From Bugula neritina (Eukaryota; Bryozoa; Gymnolaemata; Cheilostomatida; Bugulidae), in NCBI GenBank assembly GCA_964035545.1, contig OZ037766.1:22721767-22785766 (forward strand): DNA of 64,000 bases. The letters run 5' to 3'. Positions 37,501 to 52,500 of this stretch are shown one piece after another. Position 1 is the stretch's first letter; each line of letters starts with the position of its first letter. The notes under the pieces were generated by a model. It worked only from the letters and a program-made list of their open reading frames with translations. It was not told where the DNA came from and ran no database searches. Position numbers and translations under genes: made by a program.

Positions 37501-40500
37501 GGTTGGTTGTCAGATTCATGATTCCCATTTTACTCAGACCAAAGTCGGTTAGTTTAATGTGACCCTCATTGGTAATTAGAAGACTACAATAGAATGGCTG
37601 AATTGAAAAACTTACAACTAATTTACCCGCTACTTTGTAGTCGGTTTGAAAGCCAACTAAACTGAATTCAACAACTTGACTAGATTAAATGATTATGTCA
37701 AATGCACGTTGGTGGGATAAAATCTCATTAGTGATCAACTAGAAAGTCCAAACCCAAAGATGATTTTTAACACAGCATGTAAAACTAGTGTCAATAGTGG
37801 TTTGAAAATTAAATTAAAATCTTTATCAGTACACTGAGTGCTATCCATCGTTTGCTGATGCTAAAAGTACAGGATAAAGAATGTAATAGTGCATAAGTGG
37901 TTATATTAAATTACTATCAACTAATTCTACTTGTAGGTAATGTGGGACAATAATCAACCAACATAAACTATAAGAATATTTTGGTGTAAAGAGTTAGCTG
38001 AATTATATTCTATACCACACATATTATATTCTATACCACACATATTATATTCTATACCACACACATTATATTCTATACCACATACATTATATTCTATACC
38101 ACACATATTATATTCTATACCACACACATTAGATTCTATACCACACACATTATATTCTATACCACACACATTATATTCTATACCACACACATTATATTCT
38201 ATACCACACACATTATATTCTATACCACACACATTATATTCTATACCACACACATTATATTCTATACCACACACATTATATTCTATACCACACACATTAT
38301 ATTCTATACCACACATATTATATTCTATACCACATACATTATACTCGATCTATACGAAATACATTAAACTCTATATCACACACGTATTATATCACACATA
38401 TATTATATAAATATATAAAGTACGAAAAAATTATTTGTAGCGTGTTACATTGTAATCATTTTTTTTAGCATCACCTGCAACTTTTAGCAGTGATTTGTTT
38501 AGCAAAGAAATGATAGAATAATAAAATGAATGAAAATAGCTTGAGAATCTAGTCTTACTTATCAGGTTTGAGATCTCTATGCACTATCCCATAATCATGA
38601 ATATACTCTAAAGCTAGGACCGTTTCAGCAAAGTAAAGTCTTGCCATATCCAGAGGAAGAGGACCTCCCATGTTTTTTATTAGTGCAGCACAATCTCCAC
38701 CTGCAGCAATAGAAATACCAAATAAAACTGTCCCAATACATGACAGCATACATAGGATATAGGGAACAAGTGATGAGCAACCACCAGTTTTCAATATGGA
38801 ACTGAGATAAATATATTTTTCCATGGCAGAGTTTGATCTTAAGCCAACCATTTCAGGGAAAATCGCTAGATAGATTCGAGCTGAGCAGCTCATACGCTAA
38901 AGAGGTAGAAAAACCAGGCTGTCTCAAAAACTAAGTAACAAAACGATACGATACTTCTTATTTATACTATTGAGGTAAACATTTGCGAATTAAACAATCA
39001 AAATAGTCATTCTGAGCATGCAGCAGAGTGAGATGGTGTAATGGAATATTGTAATAACAAACTAGAACATGTACACGATCATGATAAGCTGCTGAAAAGA
39101 AAGAAACTTCAGTTTTACAGGGACAAGCAGTTAATTTAATAAAAAAGAAAAAAACTTATTTTCACGTGAAGAATGTGGCTTCTACCATTGCCTGGATATA
39201 CAAAGACAAAAATGTCCTAATATGGAGGGTTCACCAAAAAAACAAACAAGTGGACCAAGTAGAAAAATAATTGCACTAAACTTGACTCTCAGACCGAACT
39301 GACTGAAGATTTCTGACCGATGTAGATACATGGGAAACCAGTGAATATAAGCAGCAGCTTGGTTGTAAGCAACATGAAGAGAAGTCATAAAAAGCAAAGA
39401 TTATATCCTACCTTCAACATACTCCATAACAAGACAGAGGTGTTTCTTTGTCTCAAAAGAGCCATACAGACTGACTACAAAAGGGTTGTCAGCGAATGTC
39501 AGTATGTCTCGCTCATTAAACACCTGCTCTACTTGGTTACGCAGAACCAAATTAGTTTTGAGTAACTTCTTGATGGCAAACCTTTGGTTATCATACTTGT
39601 GTCTCACCAACCATACAACTCTGTAACAGTGAACAACCTACATTAGTGAGGGACCTACATTAGTGAGGGCAGTGAATTTTATTACATCATGCTCAGGTTA
39701 CTTATACAGTGCTCCCTCTGTATCTCACGGCCCCATTGCTCAGAAAACTCTATAGGTCATGAGAAGGGTGTGGAACCCCGATTTGTGGCTTATGTATGTG
39801 TGTATAAGGACAAAATGGCTGAATTTAACGGTTATGCGAGTTAAATCTGGTACTCTACTGTGTCATGAATTGAGGTCTAGGGACTCATTGCTTAGAGAGA
39901 TATGGGGAGAGCACAGTATAAGCTATTTTCAATAATCCCCTAGCATTTTTCTGCTCACAATTCTGCCTAAACTTACCCATAAGCCCCGTTAGATATCTGC
40001 TTGATGTACTCAAAGTCTTCCTCTACTGGAACTTTCATACTCGACTCTCGTGGCGTAGAAAGAGAATCGCTCGTGTCGTCTAAATTAATATCTTGGAAAT
40101 CATCCAACTCGTCGGGTAACATTGCTAGGATATTAAACCAGAGGAATTAACAACAATATAACAGAACTAAACTTTACACCACACTATGAGAAGAACCATA
40201 AACAGTTAAAAATATAATCAGACAGCAACCAGAATGCAATTCAATATTTGAATATGGTCAGTACATATATACATATGAATATGCACCTTCCAGAGGGTCT
40301 CGGTTGAGTTTCAGTTTGTTTACAATGTATTTGGGAATGTCTGAAGTGTTGATAGTTTTCTTAGCTTGGCCCTCAGCCTGTTCCAGCAGACAGTAAAACT
40401 CGTCTGGATCAAACTCCTAGATAATATTATCAGACATAGTATTACACTATCATCAGATGTGACATAGTATAATACTATCATCGGATACAACATAGTGTTA

Positions 40501-43500
40501 CACTATCATCAGATGTGACATAGTGTTACACTATCATCAGATGTGACATAGTATTACACTATCATCAGATACAATAAGTAATACACTAGCATTTGCTTTA
40601 GTGAGTTAATATTTCTTATAGACTCAAAGAAACACAAAATACTACGCTCTAAGTTATCTTCTCTTGACTTAAACTAGTGGGAGTTGGTGTAAAGATACAT
40701 ACGAGACACTCTAGTAGCCGGGCAGCCCTGGAGACTATCATGAGTAGAGTCTTAGATATCTTATCCACCTGATTTACAGCAGCACTAGCTCTTGACTTCA
40801 CCTAACAAACATCACAGGAAGTTAGAAATTAAGCTGGATAATCAGGAATAAAAAACGGCTTTGTTGATACAAAAGATGCTCAAGTTCTACATTCTCCAAC
40901 ATTGAGCACAGCCTACATGTTATATACAACACATTCACAGCTTTACCACAGCAGTGAAAGGTGACCACCGCACATTCACAGCTTTAGAAAAAGACGTACA
41001 TCATTACACAGAGTCCTTAAGTTCTCAGTCAGTTCGTGGAAGTACAGAGCAGAGAGGAGTTGATTTTCACTCTTGTCCAGACAGTCCTGCGCCAGATGCA
41101 CGATTTGCTTGTGTACAAAAGACAATATACCGTCACCGTCATCTGTCTGTGGTTGTGTGGCTGGCATTGCAGTGTTCTCCGCTATGAACTGTCTCAACTT
41201 CTCCTCCATCTGTCCCACAGCCTGTGATATACACACATAACTTACATTATCATATCTCACAGGCTGTGATATACATATTCTACCTACACTATCATATCTC
41301 ACAGGCTGTGATATACATACATTACTTGCACTATCATATATTTTAGCCTGTGATACATACATTACCCACACTTTCATATCTTACCACTCAAAGTTCTCAA
41401 TTACTCAAAACTGCATAGGATTTACAGCATAAAATTTTTATGAGAACCAAGCTATAGATTTCTCCAGCCATTGTTTAGTGTTTCGTGTGTTTCTACTCAC
41501 TTCGCCCACACTGTTTCCTTACACAATAATACTCAGTTTTTGCTCCAGCACAACCACAACAAAGAACACAGCTGAAAGGAGAACTGTCAGATAGTCTACA
41601 TACACTACTTCTGTGCAATGTGACAGGTGGTTCTACAACTAGTAGTAGTTCATACAATGGCTAGTGTGTACTAGCCTAGTGTACGCTAATCAATATGGGT
41701 TTTTAACCAGGATACAGACACTGAATGCTCTATCTATCTAACAACTAGAACAACTGACTGAAGCATGTTATTATTTTGTTTTTATTTGCCATATTTTCAT
41801 AAAATATAAGATGTAAGGACTACCTTAGGGAATCTTTCTCTGTACACAGAGTTCATCATGAAAGTAGAGTCTGCGTCTAGCAACATTGCTCTGGTGGGAC
41901 TGTAATACAATACAGCACATCTTAGGATGAAGCATATTTACGGTATTATGTAGTAACGTATAACCATACACTGGAGTAATACATAGTGGTACGTGTAGCA
42001 ACACCATTCACTATATTATGCAGGTAATATATAATCAACTATATATACAGGACATAAAACACAATCACCAATTGCAAATCATCTATAAGCAGCCCCAAGT
42101 TGGGAGTGACTGAGTGCAGTAGTTTGGGATCTCGAGTTTAGAGTTGAGGGGGTTTAAAGTTCCAATCTCAACCCCCCCAACTCGAAACTCGAGAATCACA
42201 AACTACTGCACCCAATCACTCACAACTTGGAGCTGCTTATAGAACAATTTGAAGTTGTCAAAATGAAATAGCGGAGTCAACACATCTCAATCATTAGGAA
42301 GGGATGCAAGGAGTTGCAATAGGAAGAGAAGGTTAGCTACCTGCCACCAATCTGATTGAGCACACCACGTGATTTATTGTTATTAGGGACATAAAACTTG
42401 AGTGCAAGGAAATGAAGTATTGTTAGCTGCAGGTATATAATATGTAGAAAGTGAGTATAAATCTATATTATGCAGATGAACTCTGCAGTGATGTTAAAAC
42501 TTTGAATACTGTATTAACTACTAGCTAAGAAGAGAGGTGAAGGCAGATAGCAATAATGCACCAGAGTTAAGGGATCAAAATTGCAGTTTTTAAAGTCATT
42601 CTACTTGCCTGAATATGCTGGCTGAACAACTAAAACCACCGGTCATAAAATTAACAAACAAAAATTTCAATGATTTGAAATTTGTAAACTAATTGACTGA
42701 AACAGCATTTAAGATAGCAGTAAGGTGAATAAGTGTGTGCAGCTATCAGCTAGAAGTGATAAGAGAATGTAGCCTTCTTGGAAGTGCAAAAAGATTTAAA
42801 TAATCAAGTGCTATTTTGCAGTCTCTACAGTTTTAATTTCAATTCTTGGAACTTATACTTTTTAATTTATTTTTAAAAAAGTGGATATAGGTAATAAATA
42901 ACTATAACATAACTTATTTTAGTTTTAGATTTAAGTATAATTCTATTTTATCTTTCACTTTAAAACTGTAACAAATTCAATAAAGGATTCAACGTGGATT
43001 AAAGAATAAGAGCAAGATTAACATACCACCACATAAATTCAATATTGACCACCTTGGATAGAGTTGGTGACTTGAACAGAACAAATTAATATAAGAAAGA
43101 AGGTGACAGGATAGACTGAGAGGGAAGTGTGGTAAAGTTAGAGGTAACATGGGAAGGGGATGCGCACATCTCATAACCAGTCTGCAGAGAGTGTAGACTG
43201 ACAGCTTAGTTAAATTTATCATTTAAAAACTGAGACGCAACATAAATACACTAGTGATGTGGATAGAGGAGAGAGAGCATAGAGTGCTTGTATTACATTA
43301 CGTATAACACGAAGTTATATTATACTATTCATCATGTATGTATAAGTAAAAGAAGACAACTCACTCTGACACTAGCCTATTCCTGTCAACAACAAACAAG
43401 TCATAGAAATAAAAACTTCCTTTTAATTTACAGGGTAATATACAACATCACGTAATACTTTTCCAACTGTCGAGTTTAATTTCAGCAACTATGACTGCAT

Positions 43501-46500
43501 TATGAAATGATGGGCAACACAGCAGAAACAATTTAGGTTTTAGGACTGAGAAAACATATTCTTACAAAATTATACAGTCAAAAGAATACATTTATTATGT
43601 TGCTGTATGCAGCGTAAATAAAAAAACAAGAAGACAATTACTTTCTTTTCCTCAATCAAAAAAAGGACCAATCAGGTCTTTAACTGTTAGTTCAAGCAGA
43701 CAGTAAACTTTTTATGCTGTGCTTACTATCTACTCCAAGAAGTCCAACATCATTAACTGAAAGACAAGCCAAGCAAACCCTGTATTCTGACAGTCTAGTA
43801 TCTGGCAATTTAATGAACAACATCCCAAACAAAGCAGTGCATCTCTGTTTGCTTCTGGTCACTTTAATTGGTTTAGTAATGACTTGTCAAAATATATTAG
43901 GATTTAAAAAACCCACCTAAAATTTGATAAGCTTTCAAGTTTGTTTTGCTAAGTGTGTTTGGGTCCTAACATTGCCACAAACATTACGAATAGATATTTT
44001 CTCAAAAAGAGAAGACAACTGTTAAAAGTGGGGTATAAGCCAGGTTCGTTATAGTTTGAGCTGATGCATAGTATGTATTAATGAATGTGACAGAAGTATG
44101 AATTTGTATGTATATATATATATGAAACAAGTGAAGGATAAAGTGTCACAGTTACCTGAAGCTGCGACTTCTTGGCCGAGGAAGAGGAGAGAGCAGGGAC
44201 GAGTCATCTTCTATGGGAGGATTACTCTCACTGCTGCTGAACCTCTCTCTGGACGGTTCAGTAGACAGCAGGTCATGTGCAGAAAAGAAGGGGTTAACCC
44301 TCTCCATTGAAGATGTTAGTGACTGAAATATCATAGATATGAGGGTATGGTGCATATATTCTAGTTGGTTTTACACAAGTTGGTGGTTAATCTTACAACA
44401 CCAATATAACATTGCTAAAACTCAAAAACAGAACTACATTTCTAAAGAGCGCTAATAAGAGTTCACTAAAATTCTACTCAAGCATTTAATACGTGTCCAA
44501 TTAACAAGATTTACTTGACTTTTAACAAAAAACTTCATAAAACAAAAAGGATAAGCAAAGAAAATACCAGAAAAACTAAAGTGAAAATGAATTCTCAGAC
44601 TGAAAATTCTCATTAGAAATATTAATCAAATAAGCAGATATAGATTTAAGTCCCTCATTGAGTGTCACTGTAGCAAAGAGTACTTACATTTGACCCTCCG
44701 GTGGTTGTGCTGTAACCAGATGAAGCAACACTCCATCTTCTGTTTGTAGAATCAGCAGCCCTGAAAGTTTTCAATTGATTAACTTTCATTAACTTAATTA
44801 ATTGATTTAGAATAGAGAAGAGAGCTGGGGATGGAGCTGAGTTATTCACTTCACCCATACTGCTCCATCAGAATAATGACTTTGTCGAGCTTACAAATAT
44901 AGTATAATGAACAGAGGATGTCTTATAGAAGCAAAGAGTCACTGACTCCATAACCCCCAGTAAATTAACCACACTTATACCATGATATGCAAACATTAGT
45001 ATACAGTGTGATCACTTTATGCAAGTAGCTGTAGTGCATATCTTAGTGACTGTAGCAGTTGATGTGTAACTGCTATGTACCTGTAGCTATAACGAAACTG
45101 CACTATATGTAGCTGCGATTTGACTCCATAATATTTGTATTTAGCTGCCTCTACAAATTGCAATTACATGCAGTAATTATTTTAAGCAATTATCCAATAC
45201 ATTAACTTATTACTTGGTGCTGTACTACAATATATACTAAATGTGATCTAGGAGGTTGGCATTATGACTGTGTGGGTTGCATTTACTCAAGTTTTATTGA
45301 ACTTTAATGCCTCTAGCATTAGTTTCCCAAATATTCTAATAACATGTTGAGGTTCCAAGGTTGCTAGGCTATCAGCCTTAAGAAGGTGAAACTTTTAACT
45401 AAAACACATTCCGACATAGCCTACATCCACTACAACTGTATCCATGTTGCTGCCTCTTTAAAGCAAGTCTTTATTACACCATTTGTATGGTCAGTAACTT
45501 AGTTTATGCATGTAGTTCTTAAACTGAAAGATTGAGGATAAAGGAAACATTTAGCTACATTTATTACCATTTGTTTTATACACTCTACAGGACTGTGGAT
45601 CTCAAGAACCAATTAATAACAGTATTACCTCTATTCCAAGGTCATTATCCAACATTAAAGTCAGGCTCAGCCATACTAGCTTGAGCTCACTCATCAGTGA
45701 TTTTGCACAACAAGTAAGAATTTTGAGACATGAAATATGATTTCTTATAAACAAATATATGAATATAGCAAGTGAGAAAATCAAGTCTGCAATCTAACTT
45801 GAAGCGTAACGGTTACTTCACCAACAGCTAGAGTTGCACTTGGTCATATTAAGCACAATACACTTGGTCATATTAAGTACAATACACTTGGTTATATTAA
45901 GTACAACTGAGGAAATTTTTATGGTAAATTAATGTACCAAAATGTGAGACAGAAACCCAATATAAAAAATACCAAAAACTGCCTATACTAATAGGAAACC
46001 CCTGACCTACTGCAATGACGTAGTTAGGAATAGCTCAGCTGATCCTGGTGTACTTACGAGGACATTTTCTTCAGGTTCTGTACAGGTGGGGGAGGCAGGG
46101 GAGACCCTGGAGCTCTCACTTCAATAGGGCTTGCAGCTATAAATAGTATCAGAATAGTAGACAACATTGTGTATAGTAACTTATGAGTGGCCATTGCTCA
46201 AAATATTACTATTAATGGTGGTAAAACCAACAGCTGATGTCATATATGTATCACATGGCTACAAAAACTGAATTTATCGAAAGACAACGAATGTGCTGTT
46301 GGCATAAATAGTTGAAAAGGTAAATAACACAACATATCTAATGGTCATTCACACCAGAGTGGATACAGGGTAGACGCAAGTTGACCTTGAAACACAATGT
46401 ATACATTTGTGAAGCAACAACTTGAAGCTTATTGCGTGAGGTAGAGGGTTCTGTACCAACTGTGGCAGCCAATAAAGGTTTTCTGTCATTATTATAACAT

Positions 46501-49500
46501 CATCAGAAAACTAGTGAGTTACTAATTCTTTGAAACAATTGCATAAAATAAATTATATGTTCAACTAATACACTATAAGGAACAAATGATGCTGCCTTTT
46601 GACAAGCATATCACATAATGTCATAAATAGATGGCCAGGTGGTGTTTTCATGTCTGTGATATGTAATAAATAAATCAATCAAGCCAACAGAACCAAAACG
46701 AAAGTTTAGTTTTTTACACAAAAAGTACACGAGGATGAGAAAGCCTACCACCCAGCTTAAAACATATAGTACAAATGAAGGAAATGTAGGGGTGTTTTAT
46801 AAATTATATATATGATATTTTCAGCTGTTTTGATATGATTTAAAAACAATTTTCACAGAAAATATAATGGACTTTTGGAATAAGCAGTGCAGTATGAAAA
46901 TACAACAAATATAGAAATAGAGAAATAGGACAAAGAGATTATATAAAATGCACCAAATCATAAAGCAAATTGGGAAAAGATTGTGTTTGAAATGATATTC
47001 TCACTAGTGGCTAAGTCAATATTTTATAATTGTTAGATATTCTAGCTCAACAGAATAAGGCCAATATCATTCTATAGCCCAACTCAAACCAATAAGCTCA
47101 GTTTCCAAGTTTAGAGCAAAATGGAGTTTGTATAAAACATCTTATTTTTTTGTAAATAAAGCAAACAAAAATATACTATACCCAGCAACATAGATAAATC
47201 TCTGTGGTTCAGAGATGTGGCTAGAATGAAACAAAAGTGACTTTAATATCTACCGAATAACCAATGGACTACTACAGAAGTAATTTAAATTGGGAATTGC
47301 CCTCTCATTTAGCTACAGTGGTAACACCAGCTCACAGTTGATAATCCAGAGTGCAAGAAATACTTACATAAGTTGGTTTGAGGGGAGATTGACCTTGGAT
47401 GGGCAACAGTCATCTTTTTAGGGGTGCTAACTGCAGACCTCCCACTAGAAATAGCAAAAACTGTTGAATAATTAGAAACTTCAAGTCAGGGACATAAAAT
47501 GAATGCTAGGTCTGGCAATGACTGCTTATTACTGAACAGAGATAACAGTTTATTAACATAATATTCCAGCATACCTTATGATGTTGAACAAACACAACAC
47601 CAAGTAATAAAGTTTATCTGAAAAACTGCTGAATAATAGAATGCTTAACTGACCTGCTTCTTCTACTCACTGAGATGTCCTTCTGCAAATAAATAAACAC
47701 ATAATCAATATCAGAATAAGCAGGTATGCGTGGTGTTCTTCAGATATAAACACGTCAACGCATAAAACATAACATGCTTCTAGGTTCAATTTGAACTGAT
47801 GAGACATTAGAGTTTAGACAGACAAAAGATATGCAACTTATGATAATTGTCTCCCCTATTAGATCAATTTACCACAGCCGCACAGTGATGATGCAACATT
47901 TTTCAGTGGTCCTCTCAACAGTCATATCTATAGACTTTGAATGGCTGGAGTTACATGCAAAGGCATTCAAATAACAACTATTTGATTGAACTGATTTAGC
48001 AATTTAGTAAATAATAGACGAGCCAAAAACTATTGCAAAACACTGTAAACATTGCTATCAGTCAACACTGAACAGGGTAGTCCTTTCAACCTGCCAACTG
48101 GACTAAATAAGTTCTGTGCATTTCATTGGGCACATTTACTAAAGTGTCTGATTGTATTTACATTTGAGCTATAATATATGCCAAACTTAGTATAGCCTGG
48201 CAAGGAGAGCAATTTAGAGAGAAAGCAAAAACTACTACATATGAATTATTATTAGCCTGCCAGGATCAACAGCATGTTTTGACTAGAATACAAACTGGAC
48301 TGGTGTACTGGTTAATGTGAATAGCATGTACTATGGTGGTATACACAGACTACAGCTGTAGGTGGCACTTATTCTAGGTGTGAGATACTTACCATGCTGG
48401 AAGTAAGGTTGGGTGCCGAGTGGCCCAGCAGCGAATTCCGGATTCTCATCAGGTTGGTGAAATCAGAGCCATTCCCACAGCCTGTAAAGAGCATCAGAGT
48501 CTCTCCAAGTGGTGATAAACAGTCGACACTGCAGTTAGTATTTTTTAAAGATATTTCCTTTAGGCTGTAATACTTTACTAAATCTAAATTTAAGACTGCT
48601 TTACACTCAGATATGGTAAAAGGTCAACTTTAATGGTCAAACAGGAAGTCAGGCCCAGACTATGTAGCCACGTAGGAACTTTGTTTCTTACAATACTACA
48701 ATTGAAAGCATACAAACGGTCCTTGAGTTAAAAACAGTTGTTTAGAGATTCTTCGAAACAAGCTATGATAATGTAGTGAGGAAGAGACTCAGCACTGTCA
48801 CCCAGTACTAGGAAATGATGTAGCCAGTACCATTCATTAACTGGTAGGAAATGTAGCAATGATCTAATATGTTGTCTACCTTTCCATTCACTGAGCAAGC
48901 TTTTTTAATTAGCATAAGTTGAATCAGGACATTAAAGACCTCATACTTTCAATGAAAGTCAACTTTTGACTTATAATTATAGCCATAGCCTTTTTTTGAC
49001 TCAGACAAGACAGACAGACAAAGTAAAATTGGCTTGACACTTATTCTTATTGAATTAGAGTTTGAAGCTGAGTTGGAAATTAACTAATAAAAGCATCAAA
49101 ACACCAGATAAATTATGTTCTACTACCAGGAATGGATTTTAATCCAATTGTTCTATAAGCAGCTCCGAGTTGGGGTGAATGAGTGCAGTAGTTGGGGGTG
49201 TTGAAGTTTGGAGTTGTGTCCCCTAACTCAAAACAGGAGAACCCAAACTACTGCACCCATTCACCCCCAACGCTGAGCAGCTTATAGGACAATTAATTTC
49301 AATTGCTTAGCTTAGCTATACTGTGAGAGGTTTGCAATTAGATGTAATACTATAAGCAGCAGTTGCATAGACAGCCGTAAGAACTGCTTCATACTAGCAA
49401 TGATAAAGCATAGAATCCCAGCATAGCCTAAGTAACAAAGCTTGTAACATTGAAGAATACTAGGCATCTATAAGCTGAGCAGATAACTCCCACATCCAAG

Positions 49501-52500
49501 AGCAATAAGCTCTTATAAACAGATAACCTAAGTATTAGGTATACCAGGACAAATCTATATACACCCTATCCAGCGGAACAAGACCTAAGGGCTGAAAAGC
49601 AGCCATGCTGTCTTACCTGCACTCATACGTCTATGCACAGTGTGTATAGGACTTAACAACATCTCTATAGGCACGGCAGCTATAACATCACAGCCAACAA
49701 GACTCTATATTTTTACTCTGCTTTTAGCTGCAGTATAATCTTTAGTTGAGTAGTTGAGGCGTGGTCTGAATGTACATATATAGCTGACCCCACCAAGTTA
49801 TAAATTAGGTTTGGGGTCACGATAAATAAAATATAAAACTATTTCATATTGTATTAAAATACTTTCCAAAGCTGTATGTTCTTTCAACAACATTCTAATT
49901 AATACACCTAGGAAACATGAAACAGAAACTTTCCCACATATTTTATGTTGAAAAATTGTTGCAGAAAAGCTTATCACGACAAATATAAAACACAGCAGAG
50001 CTACATCAACCTGAGGACAGCAAGAATACAAAATAGTTGCATGCAGGTACATGTGATCACTATGCACAGTACATTACTTAACAGCCAGTCACTTCAAACA
50101 CAACCTAGACGTTTCAAAAGCTAGAATAGCTGTGGAGTGGTAACTTTTACAACAATTACTCAGAAAGATGCACTGACCACTAACTGACCACTAACTGACC
50201 ACTAACTTCCATATTGATACAACTGGAGACCAGATAAAAACAAAAACAAATCAAAAGTGACAGTAAATCCAGGGTAGGAGATGGATTAGCTTAGAAAAAC
50301 AAAACAAAACACAGGGTCATTTAGCCCACTGACTAATGGTTGAATGACTTGGTTAGAGAGAGTGAAAAACTTTGTAAATATTTTTGGATTTGTTCACCCT
50401 GTAAGACTTAGGGTAAAATTATTTGTTTACTAATTTAAAATACACCACCTGGTGATCTTGTGGTGCATTAAATAAGGAAGAACTCCACACTGTAGATGTA
50501 TTATAGCCATTAACAGCCAAAATGGCTACATTCAGCTCTTAACTTGCTAAAGAAAACTGTTGCTGCCATTTCAGCCATTCAGCATAAACAAGAAATTTAT
50601 GTTATTCTATGACCACTTTTTTGGATCTGGATGAATATTATTTTTATTCTTTTTATTTATCAATATATTATGATACTCTGACCTCAGAAAATTACAAACT
50701 CTTTTCTTAAATAAATAATACTCAAACAGCACCAAGTATATTAGCTCTGTAACTATATATTTAGTGTACCAGCGAAGACTTACTCTGAGAGATAGAGTTT
50801 ATATGTAGAGTGCTGAGGGCGTGGGAGGAGTGACTGTGAGGCATGCTCTCTCTTCTACGTCTAGACTTCATGTCCTCACTGAAAGTTCGGTGGAGCAGAC
50901 GTCTGGGGACGACTGAAGGAACATCAGTTGAGTCATAGAACTTGCGGGGAGAGGGAGACCTCGGAGGTGTGGAGGTACAGCTGCTGTTAGTAAAGGACTG
51001 AGTCACCTGCAATAGAACAGCACAGTTCAGGGTTAGTGTAGTAGACTGCTGGAAAGCTAGCAACTCGTAATTATTCTAATTACAGTTATTATTCTGATGA
51101 AAGGATTCAATGGACGTAACATTAAAGAGATTATACTTCTTCACCCAGCCATTTTCAAAGATGAATATTGTAGCCATTATTTTATTGAAACCTGCTCACA
51201 CTTACAAATGGCTAATAGTCGAACTGCTAGGTGAAATAAAATATAATAATGGTGGAGCTTAATCTGGCAGCAGAGAAATGAGGATATTTCGAGAAAAATT
51301 TGTCGAAAGAATTTAATCTCCCACCAGTGCATCGAGTAATTAAAATACTTGCATGCAAATGTTCTAGTTTGTTAACAATAAATAGTATACAGAGTACATT
51401 TATGCTACTGCTAAAGGTATAGATTTTTATAGCAAGATAATCAAGAGTGAATGCAACAGATTTAAAAACAGAAAGTAAACAATTTAAAAAAAACACACAA
51501 TTATGTAAAATTACTCGTATTGCATACATCTTGCTCCAAAGAAGTGGTCAACAACCTTTGAGTGTAAACTTGTAAGCAGTGTGCAGCTCTAGACTAGAAT
51601 GATGTCAGCTGAGGTCTAGCTACCCTCCCTATCAATGACCGGGTCACTACCGGTCAATAGGGTCACCGACTGTTCACCAATAGCAAACACAGACCGGTTC
51701 AACAGCCATCCCACTTATTTACAGTACCAGAAGTTGTAGCAATAACCACAGTTTAACAGCAAAAATATAGAAAGATCACACGCTGTTTACTTCTTGTAAA
51801 CTTTATTTGATTAGCTTTTTTGCATGTTCAGCTTTTTTGCATGTTCTACATTGAATTTAGTGAGTAGTGGAAATGTTTCATTAGCATTTCCATTGCTGCA
51901 CTGTTGGCATTAGCTTTACCTGCAGTTCAGCTCTTGGAAAATTTATATTGTTTTAGAAACTGCTACTGCATTGCACAATCCATTTCACATTATTTTGCAA
52001 CCTCTATTGAATTTTCCAAACAAGATCATATGCCAATGGTGACTCACCCAGTCTTGGTTGCTCTACAACACCCCTACTATTGTTAACTTTACCAAATCAA
52101 CTTTTGCTAGATCTAACCATAGATCTGAAGTTTAGAGCTCAATGTACTATCTGATAAGAGACTAGAGCTGCTGGTTGGCACATTACCTCCAGGGTAAGGA
52201 GTGACCAGTGAATCGTTCACTAAACAGTCATGCAGTCACACAAGAATGTGATAGTCTTTCCAAACACTACGGCATAATGAGTGTTACCAAGCCAAAGATG
52301 ACTAGTATGTTGACACGCATAATAACTCTGCTCAAACGCAGGTTTTATCCCCAAAGGAACTAAACTCTAACGCAAATTCATTATTTATTACAGCAGTATT
52401 AAAGCTTCTAGATTTTGTCATTAGCCCTAACACCATAGAGAGATACAAGGAATTGTCTTACCTCATCATCTTCTACATGAGCCTGCTCCGGCTTATCTAA

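Larger units (their letters stand above)
40287..41899 (-). other. MAST: MAST DUF1908 region (exons 10-13)
   Basis: [72 protein letters not shown] and [18 protein letters not shown] follow in the order found in all MAST kinases. The break after LLECL is an intron. This helical region precedes the kinase and is a family hallmark. Confidence 0.9.

Noticed and set aside
37954-38316. 120-codon minus-strand ORF repeating CGIEYNV
   Set aside because: It is the translation of the 21-bp intronic minisatellite inside MAST. It has no non-repeat domain, and flanking exons splice across it in phase.
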